Below, in pieces: positions 16,553-29,177 of a DNA stretch of 64,000 nucleotides (the first letter of the stretch is position 1; each line of letters opens with the position of its first letter). Source of the stretch: Desulfobacterium sp. (lineage in GTDB: Bacteria > Desulfobacterota > Desulfobacteria > Desulfobacterales > Desulfobacteraceae); NCBI GenBank assembly GCA_016342325.1, contig JAEINR010000005.1, forward strand, positions 1 through 64,000. Reading direction: 5' to 3'. The notes beneath the pieces are model-generated. The model searched no databases and was not told the origin of the DNA. It worked only from the letters and a program-made list of their open reading frames with translations. The position numbers and the translations under genes are program-made.

Positions 16553-17338
16553 GTGGTTATGGCTGGTTTTTCAACAGATGGTATCCTGCTCAAACGGATT
16601 GACTACGGGGATCACGACCTCATTGTCACCTTTTTCACCGTATCCATGGGTCGAATCTCCGTGATGGCCAAGAACGCCAAGAAGAGCGTTAAACGATTTG
16701 CCGGTGCCTTGGAGCCGTTTTCCGCCATGAACCTGGAGTGCACCTGGCCCAAACGGAAAAATACCATGGCGATACTCAACAATGTTGAACTTTCCAATCC
16801 TTTTTCAAAGATCCGGACAAACACGGCAAATACCGGGTATGCCTGCTACTGGCTCGAGCTTATCAACGCATGGATGGAGGAGGGCAAGCCCCAGGAAGGG
16901 CTCTATGATCTACTCTACTACGTGCTGGCCGCCCTTGATTCCGGCACCATGGCAAAGGAGATTCTGAGTCTTCTGTTTCAGATTCGATTCATGAATCTTT
17001 CAGGGTTTACACCGGATCTTACCTGCTGCGGCACCTGTGGCACTCCCTTGGATGACCTCCGCCAGCAGCGGATCACCTTTGACTTTGCCGAAGGCCAACT
17101 GGTGTGTAACCGATGTGGGAAAAACACGGTGCGCCGCCACGGGATCACCGTATCCAAGGGGACCCTTAAACAGCTTTTCTGGATTAACAACTCAGATCTT
17201 CACAGGGCGGAGCGACTGCGCTTTTCACCCTGTACCGTCCGGGAAGGAGAAGCGCTCCTGGAAGCGTTCATTCCCTGCCACATCGGCCGGGAGGTCAAGA
17301 GCCTCATGTTTTTAAGGCGAATCAGGGAGGTGGCATGA
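16553..17338 (+). CDS. recO: DNA repair protein RecO
   Basis: 261 aa. The N-terminal OB-fold opens with TDGILLKRIDYGDHDLIVTFFT, a highly typical RecO start. The C-terminal helical domain carries a four-cysteine zinc finger, CCGTCG and later CNRCG (about residues 160-190), present in many RecO proteins but absent from E. coli RecO. RecO loads RecA onto SSB-coated single strands in the RecFOR pathway. The start is ambiguous: GTG at 16553 or ATG at 16559. The GTG is kept because AGGTGG lies too close to the ATG. The stop overlaps the next start (ATGA), suggesting coupled translation. Confidence 0.9.
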   Translation: MVMAGFSTDGILLKRIDYGDHDLIVTFFTVSMGRISVMAKNAKKSVKRFAGALEPFSAMNLECTWPKRKNTMAILNNVELSNPFSKIRTNTANTGYACYWLELINAWMEEGKPQEGLYDLLYYVLAALDSGTMAKEILSLLFQIRFMNLSGFTPDLTCCGTCGTPLDDLRQQRITFDFAEGQLVCNRCGKNTVRRHGITVSKGTLKQLFWINNSDLHRAERLRFSPCTVREGEALLEAFIPCHIGREVKSLMFLRRIREVA

Positions 17339-18375
17339 ACTATCAACAGATACTGGAAAAAAAGGGTGTCCGGGCAAGTGTTCCCTGTCGGATCGATTTT
17401 GGCGGAACCCTGGACATCAGCACCTTTTATTTACCCCTGAACCGGGCAAATCCCTCCACGGTGAACCTGGCCCTTGATCTCAGGACAGGGGTGACCCTTT
17501 CCCCCTGGGACACGGGCAGGGTAAAGATCTCCTCAAGGGGATTTGAGAGCGCTGAGTTCAGGGCCGAAGAGGTCCCGTTCAGCCATCCCATGGGATTGAT
17601 GTTTGCCTGTGCAAGTTTCTTCAATGCCCATGGCGTTCACATTGAAATCGAGTCCACCTCTCCCCCGAGGAGCGCCCTGGGCGGCTCTTCATCGGCTGCC
17701 GTGGCCATTATCGCGGCCTTCCATGCCGCCCTTGGAAAACCCATTGATCCGTCTGCCATTGCCATGGCCGCCCACTTTCTGGAGTCCAGTGTGGCCGGGG
17801 TTCCCTGCGGACTCCAGGATCAGCTGGCCGCAGCATTCGGCGGGGTAAACCAGTGGTATTGGAAGCTTACGGACACCGGCCCTGCCTTTGTTAAAAAGCC
17901 CTTGGCCGATACCGGCAAAGAAATCCAAGAGCTGGACCAAAGCCTCCTGGTTGCCTATTGCGGGAACCCCCACGAGTCAAAGGATATCAACAAGCGGTGG
18001 GTGGATCAGTTTCTTTCCGGCAATCACAGAACCACCTGGTTAGAGATCGCCTCGTTAACCGAGCGGTTTGCCGCAGCCCTTGTGGCAAGGGATTTTTCCC
18101 TTGGGGCGGATTTGATGAACCAGGAAACCCGGCTTCGGCTGTCCATGACTCCGGACGTGCTGGATAAAACCGGTTTAAAGCTGTTTGAGCGGGCCGAAGC
18201 CCAGGGGTGCGGGGCACGGTTTACAGGGGCCGGGGGCGGCGGATGTATCTGGGCCCTGGGCCAGCCCGAAGCCCTGGCAGGGCTTAAGGCAGACTGGGGT
18301 GCCATTGTGAACCAGGATCCCCAGGCAGACCTATTAAAAACAAGGATTGATCCCAACGGGATTATAATTAAATAA
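17335..18375 (+). CDS. GHMP-family small-molecule kinase
   Basis: 346 aa. It carries the GHMP ATP-binding motif PPRSALGGSSSAAVA (about residues 107-121), the substrate-side N-terminal strand VPCRIDFGGTLDIS and the C-terminal motif GAGGGGCIWAL. This is the galactokinase/homoserine kinase/mevalonate kinase/phosphomevalonate kinase fold. The overall look is closest to sugar kinases of the heptose-7-phosphate or galactokinase-like groups, but the substrate cannot be assigned from sequence alone. It overlaps recO by four bases and is followed after 15 bases by glyQ, so it is embedded in an informational gene run. Confidence 0.8.
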   Translation: MNYQQILEKKGVRASVPCRIDFGGTLDISTFYLPLNRANPSTVNLALDLRTGVTLSPWDTGRVKISSRGFESAEFRAEEVPFSHPMGLMFACASFFNAHGVHIEIESTSPPRSALGGSSSAAVAIIAAFHAALGKPIDPSAIAMAAHFLESSVAGVPCGLQDQLAAAFGGVNQWYWKLTDTGPAFVKKPLADTGKEIQELDQSLLVAYCGNPHESKDINKRWVDQFLSGNHRTTWLEIASLTERFAAALVARDFSLGADLMNQETRLRLSMTPDVLDKTGLKLFERAEAQGCGARFTGAGGGGCIWALGQPEALAGLKADWGAIVNQDPQADLLKTRIDPNGIIIK

Positions 18376-18390
18376 AGCGAGAAAAAAAAC

Positions 18391-19281
18391 ATGAACTTTC
18401 AAGACGTTATTTTGACTTTGCAGAACTTCTGGGCGGATAAGGGATGTGTTCTCATCCAATCCTACGATACTGAGGTCGGTGCCGGCACCTTTCATCCCAC
18501 CACCCTGTTAAAGGCCCTGGGACCGGAGCCCTGGAAGGTGGCCTATGCCCAGCCTTCCCGGCGGCCCACCGACGGACGCTACGGCGAGAACCCCAACCGG
18601 CTCCAGCATTACTACCAGTACCAGGTGATACTGAAACCGTCTCCGTCCAATGTCCAGGATCTATATATCGAGAGCTTGAAAAAGCTTGGCATCGATCCCC
18701 TGGAGCATGACATCCGCTTTGTTGAGGATGACTGGGAGTCCCCGACCCTCGGTGCATCCGGTTTGGGCTGGGAGGTGTGGCTGGACGGCATGGAGGTGAC
18801 CCAGTTTACTTATTTTCAGATGGCGGGCAGCATCGAGCTGAAACCTGTCTCCGTTGAGATCACCTACGGGCTTGAAAGACTTTGCATGTACCTCCAGGGG
18901 GTTGACAGTGTCTATGACCTCAAATGGAACGACACCGTCACCTACGGCGATGTCTATCACCAGCAGGAGGTGGAGCAGTCCACCTACAACTTTGAAGTCG
19001 CTGACACGGATATGCTGTTCGACTTTTTCAACAAGTACGAGTCCGAAGCCCTTCGGATCATCGAAAAGGGCCTGGTCCTTCCGGCCTATGAGTTTGGCCT
19101 CAAGTGTTCCCACACCTTCAACCTGTTGGATGCAAGGGGCGCGATCAGCGTTACGGAACGTACCGGATACATCGGAAGGATACGAAAGATCGCCCGGGCC
19201 TGCTCCCAGGCCTATGTGGCACAGCGGGAAGAGATGGGGCATCCCCTGTTAAAGAAACAAGAAAGGTGTGAAAATGAATAA
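18391..19281 (+). CDS. glyQ: Glycyl-tRNA synthetase alpha subunit
   Basis: 296 aa. It starts [18 protein letters not shown], with the conserved [13 protein letters not shown] and [14 protein letters not shown] segments of the alpha subunit. The alpha subunit holds the class II catalytic core of the tetrameric alpha2/beta2 enzyme, which attaches glycine to tRNA-Gly. The last codons overlap the glyS start by eight bases, the usual glyQS arrangement that helps balance subunit synthesis. Confidence 0.97.
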   Translation: MNFQDVILTLQNFWADKGCVLIQSYDTEVGAGTFHPTTLLKALGPEPWKVAYAQPSRRPTDGRYGENPNRLQHYYQYQVILKPSPSNVQDLYIESLKKLGIDPLEHDIRFVEDDWESPTLGASGLGWEVWLDGMEVTQFTYFQMAGSIELKPVSVEITYGLERLCMYLQGVDSVYDLKWNDTVTYGDVYHQQEVEQSTYNFEVADTDMLFDFFNKYESEALRIIEKGLVLPAYEFGLKCSHTFNLLDARGAISVTERTGYIGRIRKIARACSQAYVAQREEMGHPLLKKQERCENE

Positions 19282-21343
19282 TCTATTGATCGAAATCGGT
19301 GCGGAAGAGATTCCGGCAGGATATATTCTCCCTGCATTGACGGCGTTCAGGGACGCATTGTCAGCAGCCCTCACAGCTGCCAGGATAGAACATGGAAAAA
19401 CAACCATTTACGGTACCCCCCGCCGCCTTGCCCTGAAGGTGGCGGATCTCCCGGAGATGCAGGCTGCCAAGAAGACCACGCTTACGGGTCCGCCCGAGCG
19501 CATCGCCTTTGACAAGGACGGGAATCCCACTGTTCCGGCACAGAAGTTTGCAGAAAAGGCCGGGGTCTCCCTTGAAGAGATCACCATCGTTGATACCGAC
19601 AAAGGCCGGTATCTCACCGCCGTTGTCGAGGAGAGCTGCGAATCTTCGGCAACCATCCTGGAAGGGTTGCTGCCCGGGTTGATCCTGAATATCCCCTTTC
19701 CCAAGAGCATGCGCTGGGGGGATCTGGCCATCAGTTTTGCCCGGCCCATCACTTCCCTTGTGGGCCTTCTCGGCAAGACCGTCCTCGACTTTACCGTGGG
19801 CGATATCCGGTCAGGTTCCCAGGTGTTCGGCCATTTCTTCATGGCCCACCAGAAGTTTGACCTGAAATCCTCGGAAGACTACGTGGAGACCTTGAGGTCC
19901 GCAAACGTCATCATTGACATGGACGAGCGAAAGGCATTGCTCCGAAAGACCATCCAGGCTGCGGCAGACGCGGCAGGGGCGGTGATTCTCAAGGATGAGG
20001 AGCTTGTGGATATTGTAAACAACTTGGTGGAGTATCCCTATCCGGTTGTGGGCCAGTTTGACGAGGAGTTCCTGGAACTGCCGGACAAAGTGCTCATCAC
20101 TGCCATGCGGGAGCACCAGAAATACTTTGCCCTTACCGACGCCGACGGCAAGCTCAAGCCTTGTTTCATCGCCGTGAACAACACAAAGGCTAAGGACATG
20201 GACCTTGTGGCAAAGGGACATGGCAAGGTAATCCGGGCACGGCTTGCCGATGCACAGTTCTTTTACCGTGTGGACCTTGAGTCAAGTCTTGACGATTTTG
20301 TTGAAAAGCTGAAAAAGGTCACCTTCCAGGCAAGCCTGGGTTCCATGTATGAAAAGACCGAGCGCCTTGAGTTCCTGACCAACCTTCTCACCGATCTTGT
20401 GGATGGGGATGATGCGTTAAGGAAAAAGGTGACACGGGCGGCAAGGATCTCCAAAGCAGATCTTGTGAGCCAAGTGGTGATCGAGTTCACAAAGCTCCAG
20501 GGAATCATCGGCCGGGTTTATGCGGAAAAGGGCGGTGAAGATCCGGAAGTGGCCAAGGCCATTGAAGAGCACTACCGTCCGGTCCATTCCGGTGGTGCGC
20601 TCCCCACGACGGATACGGGACGACTTTTGGCCCTGGCTGACAAGATCGATACCCTCTGCGGATGCTTTTCCGCTGATCTTATTCCCACGGGTGCCTCGGA
20701 TCCCTATGCCCTGCGTCGCCAGTCAATCGGCATCATCCAGATCATCCTTGACGGCAAATTCGACTTTTCCCTCCGGTCCCTTGTACGCAAGGGGGTTTCC
20801 AAGTACCAGCCGGATCCTGACAAGAAGCATGATATATCAACAAAGGTCCTCGAGTTCTTGAAGAGCCGGATGACCAACATGCTGGTTGAGCAGGGTTTTT
20901 CCAGGGAAGCGGTTAATTCGGCCCTGTCCGTATCGTTTTACAACGTGCCCGACGCCGTTCTACGGATCAAGGCCCTTGATGCCCTGAGACAGGCACCGGA
21001 TTTCGAGCCCTTGTCAACTGCGTTTAAGCGGGTGGTCAATATACTCAAGAAGGCCAATGCAGACGAGAAAACCCGTGTTAACGAGAATCTCTTCAACTCT
21101 GATGCTGAAAAAGCGCTGCACCTTGCATGCACCCAAGTGACCGTCCAGGTTCACGCCTGCATTGAAAACGGCGATTATGACGCAGCCCTGAAGGAGATCT
21201 CAACCCTACGTCCCCATGTGGACACATTTTTTGACGATGTAATGGTAATGGTGGATGATTTGGGGATTCGGACCAACCGCATGGCCCTTCTTTCCTCCGT
21301 TGCAGCGCTTTTTAGAAACATTGCGGATTTTTCCCAGATTTAG
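19274..21343 (+). CDS. glyS: Glycyl-tRNA synthetase beta subunit
   Basis: 689 aa, normal for the beta subunit, beginning [17 protein letters not shown]. The beta subunit contributes tRNA binding, including an HD-like middle region and a DALR-type anticodon-binding C-terminus. Conserved stretches visible here are [13 protein letters not shown] and [11 protein letters not shown]. The ATG at 19274 has AAAGGTG upstream and lies within the end of glyQ; the in-frame ATG at 19268 is less likely. Confidence 0.97.
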   Translation: MNNLLIEIGAEEIPAGYILPALTAFRDALSAALTAARIEHGKTTIYGTPRRLALKVADLPEMQAAKKTTLTGPPERIAFDKDGNPTVPAQKFAEKAGVSLEEITIVDTDKGRYLTAVVEESCESSATILEGLLPGLILNIPFPKSMRWGDLAISFARPITSLVGLLGKTVLDFTVGDIRSGSQVFGHFFMAHQKFDLKSSEDYVETLRSANVIIDMDERKALLRKTIQAAADAAGAVILKDEELVDIVNNLVEYPYPVVGQFDEEFLELPDKVLITAMREHQKYFALTDADGKLKPCFIAVNNTKAKDMDLVAKGHGKVIRARLADAQFFYRVDLESSLDDFVEKLKKVTFQASLGSMYEKTERLEFLTNLLTDLVDGDDALRKKVTRAARISKADLVSQVVIEFTKLQGIIGRVYAEKGGEDPEVAKAIEEHYRPVHSGGALPTTDTGRLLALADKIDTLCGCFSADLIPTGASDPYALRRQSIGIIQIILDGKFDFSLRSLVRKGVSKYQPDPDKKHDISTKVLEFLKSRMTNMLVEQGFSREAVNSALSVSFYNVPDAVLRIKALDALRQAPDFEPLSTAFKRVVNILKKANADEKTRVNENLFNSDAEKALHLACTQVTVQVHACIENGDYDAALKEISTLRPHVDTFFDDVMVMVDDLGIRTNRMALLSSVAALFRNIADFSQI

Positions 21344-21587
21344 ACACGAAAAGGAGGTATCATGGCTGGTTATGATCCTGAAAAGGACAAAAGACTTAAC
21401 GAGTGGAAATGTGAAGAGACAGGACTGATTCTATCCATACACCAGTACGGTGATGGTGAGCCAAAGCTTCAGATTGGTCCCAGGGTTCTTAAGAAAAAAG
21501 ACGGTACGGACCGGGCGCCCTCCAAAGCAGGTCGGCTCAGCATCGAGGATGTCATGTGGATCTACGATATCATAGATGAGGTAAAGG

Positions 21588-24394
<2,807 letters not shown>

Positions 24395-24397
24395 CCA

Positions 24398-25309
24398 ATG
24401 GCGTTGAGAACCAGGGAAAGGCCCTTCTTTAATCCGTCCGTGGCAGGTCCGATCTTCATGCTGTCGGCAGCCCTGCTTTTCACCCTCATGAACGTTCTGG
24501 TAAAGCTGTTGCCACCCGCATACACAGTGTGGCACATCACCTTTATCCGGTGTGCCGGGGGGATGGCTGTCCTGTTGATGATATTGGGACCCAGGGGGAA
24601 CCCGTTCAAGGGAGACAGGATTCCCCTGCTCATGATCCGGGGCTGTACCGGCTCCATTGCCTTTTTTGCCTGGATAACGGCCATGCGCCAGCTGCCCCTT
24701 TCCACAGCCATTGTGATCTTCTATGCCTTTCCCGCCTTTGCCGCCGTTTTTGCCTTTTTGATCTACAAGGAGCGCATCGGGCTGCGTGAGGCGGGCTGCA
24801 TTGGCCTTGTCATTATCGGGGTGTCCATCCTGTTCGACTTTCACCTGGCCGGGGGATTGGTGGGCCAGTGCCTGGCCGTGGTGGCCGGCGCCTTTGCCGG
24901 ACTCACCGTCACCCTGGTGAGATCCCTTCGGAAAAACAACGGTCCCGTGGTCATCTATCTCTACTTCTGCCTCATGGGAACCCTGGCAACAACTCCGAAA
25001 TTCATCATGGATCCCATTGTGCCAGCAACGATGGGGGAGTGGGCCATCTCCATGGGGATCGTGCTTAGCTCTGTAACAGCCCAGATATTGATGAACCAGG
25101 GGTTTTTCTACTGCCGGGGATTTGAGGGGGCCGTGTTCATGTCCAGTGAAGTGGTGTTTGCCGCCATCATTGGCATCCTCTTTTTTTGCGATCCCGTGTC
25201 CTGGCGCTTCTGGGCCGGAAGCATGCTTATCTTGGGCAGTGTTTTTGCCCTCAATCACATCAAGTCCAATACCGCTTCAGCCTATGATCAGGTCGGAGAC
25301 AACGGTTAA
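24398..25309 (+). CDS. EamA/DMT-family permease
   Basis: 303 aa with about ten hydrophobic segments and two EamA repeats (roughly residues 12-145 and 155-290). Typical features are the first helix LSAALLFTLMNVLVKLL, the AFPAFAAVFAFLIYKERIGL motif at the end of repeat one and the glutamate-bearing MSSEVVFAAIIGILFFCDPVSW in repeat two. The family exports metabolites or amino acids, but the substrate cannot be read from sequence. It ends the ligA transcript and is followed by a terminator. A degraded copy of its 3' part is present at 32936-33086. Confidence 0.85.
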   Translation: MALRTRERPFFNPSVAGPIFMLSAALLFTLMNVLVKLLPPAYTVWHITFIRCAGGMAVLLMILGPRGNPFKGDRIPLLMIRGCTGSIAFFAWITAMRQLPLSTAIVIFYAFPAFAAVFAFLIYKERIGLREAGCIGLVIIGVSILFDFHLAGGLVGQCLAVVAGAFAGLTVTLVRSLRKNNGPVVIYLYFCLMGTLATTPKFIMDPIVPATMGEWAISMGIVLSSVTAQILMNQGFFYCRGFEGAVFMSSEVVFAAIIGILFFCDPVSWRFWAGSMLILGSVFALNHIKSNTASAYDQVGDNG

Positions 25310-25345
25310 AAGCTACAGCGCCTCGCTGAATCCAGAAGCTTTTTT
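25308..25345 (+). terminator. Terminator of the core cluster
   Basis: Outer arms AAAAGCT/AGCTTTTTT enclose an inner hairpin CAGCG-CCT-CGCTG. It lies at the EamA stop codon and ends in a T-run. Confidence 0.7.
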
Positions 25346-25492
25346 GCCATTCCAAATTATCGATTGACTTCGCGACTGCCGTTCGGTACATAGAACATTG
25401 ACCCCCATCACGATCTCTGGATGAGCGCTTAACAGCATTTCCCGGTATGGCCGGTTAATGTTTTGCATTATAATCCCTTGATAGGAGGAAAC

Positions 25493-26899
25493 ATGCCCAC
25501 CCGGACTGCCACCCCATGGATGATCACCCTTTTCATTTCTTTGATAATGCTCTTTTCCCCAGCACAGACCCTTGCCGGCAACGATCTTGGAGAAGCCCTG
25601 TATAACAAGCTGTCTCTCCAGGCAAACTCGCTGAAATCCATACTATTATTTGCACACCTTAATAAAACAGGACAGCAGCTTGACTGGACATCCGCAACAA
25701 CAGATCGTTTTGAAGGAAACCTTCGGATTATCCGTCCGAAGTCGGATATGGAAAACGGTTCGGCTGTCTACCTCTTAAGAAAATTGTCAGGTGAAATTTA
25801 TATCCTTGCCTTGCCGGAGAACGCAACGGACCTGGCCCCCGGTTCATCTTCAGCCTATGCCGGACTTGATGCACTGTTTAAAAGCAAACTAAAATTTGAG
25901 GTATTATTGACAAAAACAACCATTGACGGCATTTCCCAGACATTTGCACGATTAGTATCTCCGCCTGAGCACCTGCTGTTGGATCGATTGTTTAAAATAT
26001 CCATCATCCTCATGCTTTTTTTCGTCATGGTGGGCATGGGCATGACATTGACCGTGGATGATTTCACCCTGCTGTTCAAACATCCCAAAGGTATTATTGT
26101 GGGAGAGGTACTTCAGTTCGGAATCATGCCATTGCTGGCAGTGGGCCTGGGTTATCTCATGGGATTTCACACCTCCTACCCCTTTATCTTTGTGGGCATG
26201 GTTTTGATTACGGCCATTCCGGGCGGGGTAACCTCCAATCTCATGACCTACTATGCCAAGGGGGACCTGGCCCTATCCATATCCCTGACTTCTTTTTCCA
26301 CTGTTTTATCGATCTTTTTCACCCCCTTGCTTCTGGCCCTGTATTGCGCCAACATGCCTGATATTGCCATACCGGTAAAGGTGGTCATACAGACGATTAT
26401 GATTTTGGTCATTATTCCCCTGATTCTGGGAATGGGATTTCGCAAAAAATGGCCCAGAGCTGCGAAAAAGGGCACCCCGTTTTTTTCAGCCCTGGGTATC
26501 ATCGCTCTTCTGGTTCTGATCGGCGCTGGTATCCTGGGTAATTTAAGCCTTTTCGCCGATACAGCCAGGTACGGCCTCAAATTTTACATGACCATTTTTA
26601 CCATCACCATGGCAGGGATACTCCTGGGAATAGTCTGCGCAAAGCTTGTCGGTATCAACAACTACCAGAGCCGCGCCATTTCCCTTGAAACAGGATTGCG
26701 TAATTCCGCCCTGGCCATGACCATTGCCCTGCTCATCCAGGATTCCATGGGAGATTTTTATTCTTCCATGTTTGTGACTTCGGGGCTGTTCGGACTCATC
26801 ATGTATCTTGCCGGTATTGTTGCCATCTTTTTATACCCCTATATCTTGCCCCTGGAAAAGACAGAAACGCAAGGGGTAAAGGAGTTTATCTCCAAATAA
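25493..26899 (+). CDS. BASS-type transporter with extra N-terminal periplasmic domain
   Basis: 468 aa. A signal peptide (residues 1-30, ending near QTLAG) is followed by a soluble stretch of about 130 residues with no recognised family. About nine transmembrane helices then match the bile acid:sodium symporter/arsenite permease fold. Typical segments are FVMVGMGMTLTVDDF, ITAIPGGVTSNLMTYYAKG and ISLETGLRNSALAMTIAL. Standard members are about 300 residues, so the extracytoplasmic N-terminal domain is an addition that may bind ligand. The substrate is unknown. The ATG at 25493 has AGGAGG upstream; the in-frame ATG at 25463 does not. It is a single-gene unit with its own terminator. Confidence 0.8.
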   Translation: MPTRTATPWMITLFISLIMLFSPAQTLAGNDLGEALYNKLSLQANSLKSILLFAHLNKTGQQLDWTSATTDRFEGNLRIIRPKSDMENGSAVYLLRKLSGEIYILALPENATDLAPGSSSAYAGLDALFKSKLKFEVLLTKTTIDGISQTFARLVSPPEHLLLDRLFKISIILMLFFVMVGMGMTLTVDDFTLLFKHPKGIIVGEVLQFGIMPLLAVGLGYLMGFHTSYPFIFVGMVLITAIPGGVTSNLMTYYAKGDLALSISLTSFSTVLSIFFTPLLLALYCANMPDIAIPVKVVIQTIMILVIIPLILGMGFRKKWPRAAKKGTPFFSALGIIALLVLIGAGILGNLSLFADTARYGLKFYMTIFTITMAGILLGIVCAKLVGINNYQSRAISLETGLRNSALAMTIALLIQDSMGDFYSSMFVTSGLFGLIMYLAGIVAIFLYPYILPLEKTETQGVKEFISK

Positions 26900-26920
26900 T
26901 CACCCATTTTACTACCTGTG

Positions 26921-26978
26921 GAAGAGGTCATTATCAAGGGACAAGAACACACCCTCCGGGTAAAGACCTCTTTTTTTA
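26921..26978 (+). terminator. Terminator after the BASS-type gene
   Basis: Arms AGAGGTC / GACCTCT separated by 35 bases and followed by seven T, starting 24 bases after the stop codon. The rest of the gap to 27185 shows no gene. Confidence 0.6.
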
Positions 26979-27185
26979 TGAACAGCTTCGCTATTCACAT
27001 CTCCCAACTTCGTTTGTAGTCCAATTTTATTGACTTCTCATTTCACAATGCGCTATTTTGCGATATCTACGGGCAGGTTCCAATCTAAACACGATGTTGT
27101 TCTGTTGCCGGCAGCGTGTAAAAAATGACGGCGCCTTGCTCCGTTGAACCCATGAACCGTTTTGATGGCCTGAAGGAGGAGTAGA

Positions 27186-27791
27186 GTGGATTCGGAAAAA
27201 ATTACGGATGTTGGATCGAAACAGGATGGAGCGGAAACGAAAAAGAGTGGTTGGCCTGAAAATTTTTCCGATTTTCTCAGCCATATGCTGGGTGTATACC
27301 TTTTCGTCCTTACCGCGATAATGGTCTATTTGTTATTGAAATTATGGCCAAATGTAATTTCGGACACAAATGGTGCCCCGGACAAGTGGGTTGACTCGGC
27401 TTCCCTGATCCTCTTTGGAAAGTTTCAATTATCCAACGAACTGCGTTTACTGGCTATAGTGATCACCAGCGGTGGAATCGGCAGCATGCTCCATGCTTTG
27501 AAATCCTATGTGGAACATATGGGAAACAGAGCGTTTCAAATAAACTGGATGTGGTGGTATATTTTACGTCTGCCGATTGGAGGTACACTGGCCCTGGTAT
27601 TCTATCTTTCGATACGTGCGGGGATTCTTTCCAACGGAAGCGGAAGTGACAATTTAAGTGTATTTGGAGTGGCCGGGATCGCTTCACTCGTGGGACTCTT
27701 CAGTGAACAGGCAACAAACAAGCTTAAAGAGGTTTTTGATACTTTGTTTACATCTCAAAAGGTGAATGAGAAAGAAAACGCCGATTTGTAA
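27186..27791 (+). CDS. Membrane protein of unknown function
   Basis: 201 aa starting with GTG behind an excellent AAGGAGG site. A charged N-terminus (residues 1-28) precedes about four hydrophobic helices: LGVYLFVLTAIMVYLLLKL, LAIVITSGGIGSMLHAL, ILRLPIGGTLALVFYLSI and a last one around VAGIASLVGLF. A short cytoplasmic tail contains NKLKEVFDTLF. No family is recognised. It stands alone, with a terminator 96 bases after its stop. Confidence 0.6.
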   Translation: MDSEKITDVGSKQDGAETKKSGWPENFSDFLSHMLGVYLFVLTAIMVYLLLKLWPNVISDTNGAPDKWVDSASLILFGKFQLSNELRLLAIVITSGGIGSMLHALKSYVEHMGNRAFQINWMWWYILRLPIGGTLALVFYLSIRAGILSNGSGSDNLSVFGVAGIASLVGLFSEQATNKLKEVFDTLFTSQKVNEKENADL

Positions 27792-27886
27792 CGCTAGGCA
27801 GATTTACGGACAGATGAAAAGGGCAGATCCTTACCGGGGGAACTTCCATGCCGGATGATTCCCCCAGGGGATGGGGCTTTTGATAT

Positions 27887-27912
27887 GTCGGGGGGATCAG
27901 CCCCCGGCTTTT
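27887..27912 (+). terminator. Terminator downstream of the membrane protein
   Basis: Eight-base-pair arms GTCGGGGG / CCCCCGGC (one T-G pair), six-base loop, followed by TTTT. Confidence 0.6.
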
Positions 27913-28700
27913 CCAGTCATATACTCGATCTTGATTTCATAGATCTTGGTTTTGTTCCAGTCATTGGTCATGTGTTTTTTCCCTGCTTTCATATTCGCCT
28001 GGCAATACCGATTGAACAGTGCCAGAAACCCTGTCTCCTTGATATGGTTGTATCATGTCATCGGGTATGGAGCTTACACCACTGCTGATTCCTTTGAAAG
28101 GGTCAGATCATGTACAAAACAAGGGTACAGATTGGGGAGCCTGGGCAATCGAACTCCCTTCTGCCTGGCGGAAGCGTTTCGGATCAACCCTTCTGGGGTC
28201 GGATGATCGGATTCCCCCCATAACCATAAACCAGGATTTCAACATTGGTTCAGTGGAAGCGGTAACCAACGACCGGAAAATCGCGGCAACCATTATCGCT
28301 CAAAAAAAGGAAAGATCCGGACGAATTACCGCGAAAAAAAGAAAACCCATCGCTGAAGCAAAAGAAAAGGAAAAAAAAGCATATTTCACTAGGAAACATG
28401 TTGATGGAGGGCCGGTTGTGCTTCCGGCCACCACGGGTGCATTTGAAAATGACTCAAAATTATTATTTTTCCTGCCAATGGGTTCTATGGTTGTTTTTTT
28501 TTATATATTTGAATATGATTTCCTTGGTATGTCGCTGGAGAAGCATATTTTCGTCTAGTTTTTCGTTTTGCCACACAACAATCTGTGCACTGTTTTTTCC
28601 TCTGATTTTATCCAGAATATAGATCCGATAACGGGCTGGCCTGCCGCATTCCTTGCTTTCGTTGTATTAATGTCTTAAATTATAGGACAAAGGAGATCAT
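27913..28700. other. Gene-poor stretch, probably decayed sequence
   Basis: No convincing gene is visible. A leftward open stretch of about 50 codons (27898-28050) reads like the tail of a protein (KETGFLALFNRYCQ...) but lacks a start. A rightward frame (28055-28558) is lysine-rich in the middle and shows no family resemblance or ribosome site. The composition is AT-rich toward 28700. I regard it as a remnant region. Confidence 0.4.
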
Positions 28701-28703
28701 TCC

Positions 28704-29072
28704 ATGGAATCAATAAGCATGTATTCAAACATTACCCTTCCACTTCTTATTTTTATAGCCAAAATTACTGACGTTTCCATGGGGACGATACGAATTGTCC
28801 TGATCTCAAAAAATAAAAGGAAGACAGCCTCAATACTCAGTTTTTTTGAAATGTTCATCTGGATCATGGCCATTTCCAAAATCATGAATAACCTTGATAA
28901 TTTAGCATGCTGCATTGCATATGCGGTTGGGTATTCCATCGGTGTTTATATCGGGATGTTGATTGAAGAAAGGGTTTCAAAAGGAGAGTTTACCCCATCT
29001 TTCAACAAAGCAAGTGTCCTGTCGCGTCTTATTCCTGCGTGTTTTTTAAATCGCAGATCCCAAGCGCACTAA
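28704..29072 (+). pseudogene. DUF2179/UPF0316-type membrane protein, truncated
   Basis: The first 95 residues fit the UPF0316 (DUF2179-associated) membrane family. They hold three hydrophobic helices with the conserved KITDVSMGTIRIVLISKNKRK and the turn AYAVGYSIGVYIGMLIEERVSKG. In intact members this turn leads into the cytoplasmic DUF2179 domain of about 80 residues. Here the frame continues for only about 27 unrelated residues before a stop at 29072. AAAGGAG precedes the ATG. The gene therefore seems to have lost its C-terminal domain through a deletion or frameshift near 28990-29030. Whether the short product is still made is unknown. Confidence 0.6.
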
Positions 29073-29177
29073 ATCCGGTGAACTGTAGGTTCTTTTCCTT
29101 CGGGGATACCGCCACGGTTCGCTTCCGGTCATTTCCCGGGCGGTGGAACGGAGCGTTTGCATGTGAAGCCTTTCAGT

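Noticed and set aside
27898-28050. Leftward 50-codon open stretch ending in TGA, considered as another selenocysteine site
   Set aside because: No start codon with ribosome site, and sequence after the TGA shows no conserved protein; the local GC-rich hairpin is better explained as a terminator.
28055-28558. 167-codon rightward frame
   Set aside because: Lysine-rich low-complexity middle, no ribosome site, no family resemblance; treated as decayed sequence.
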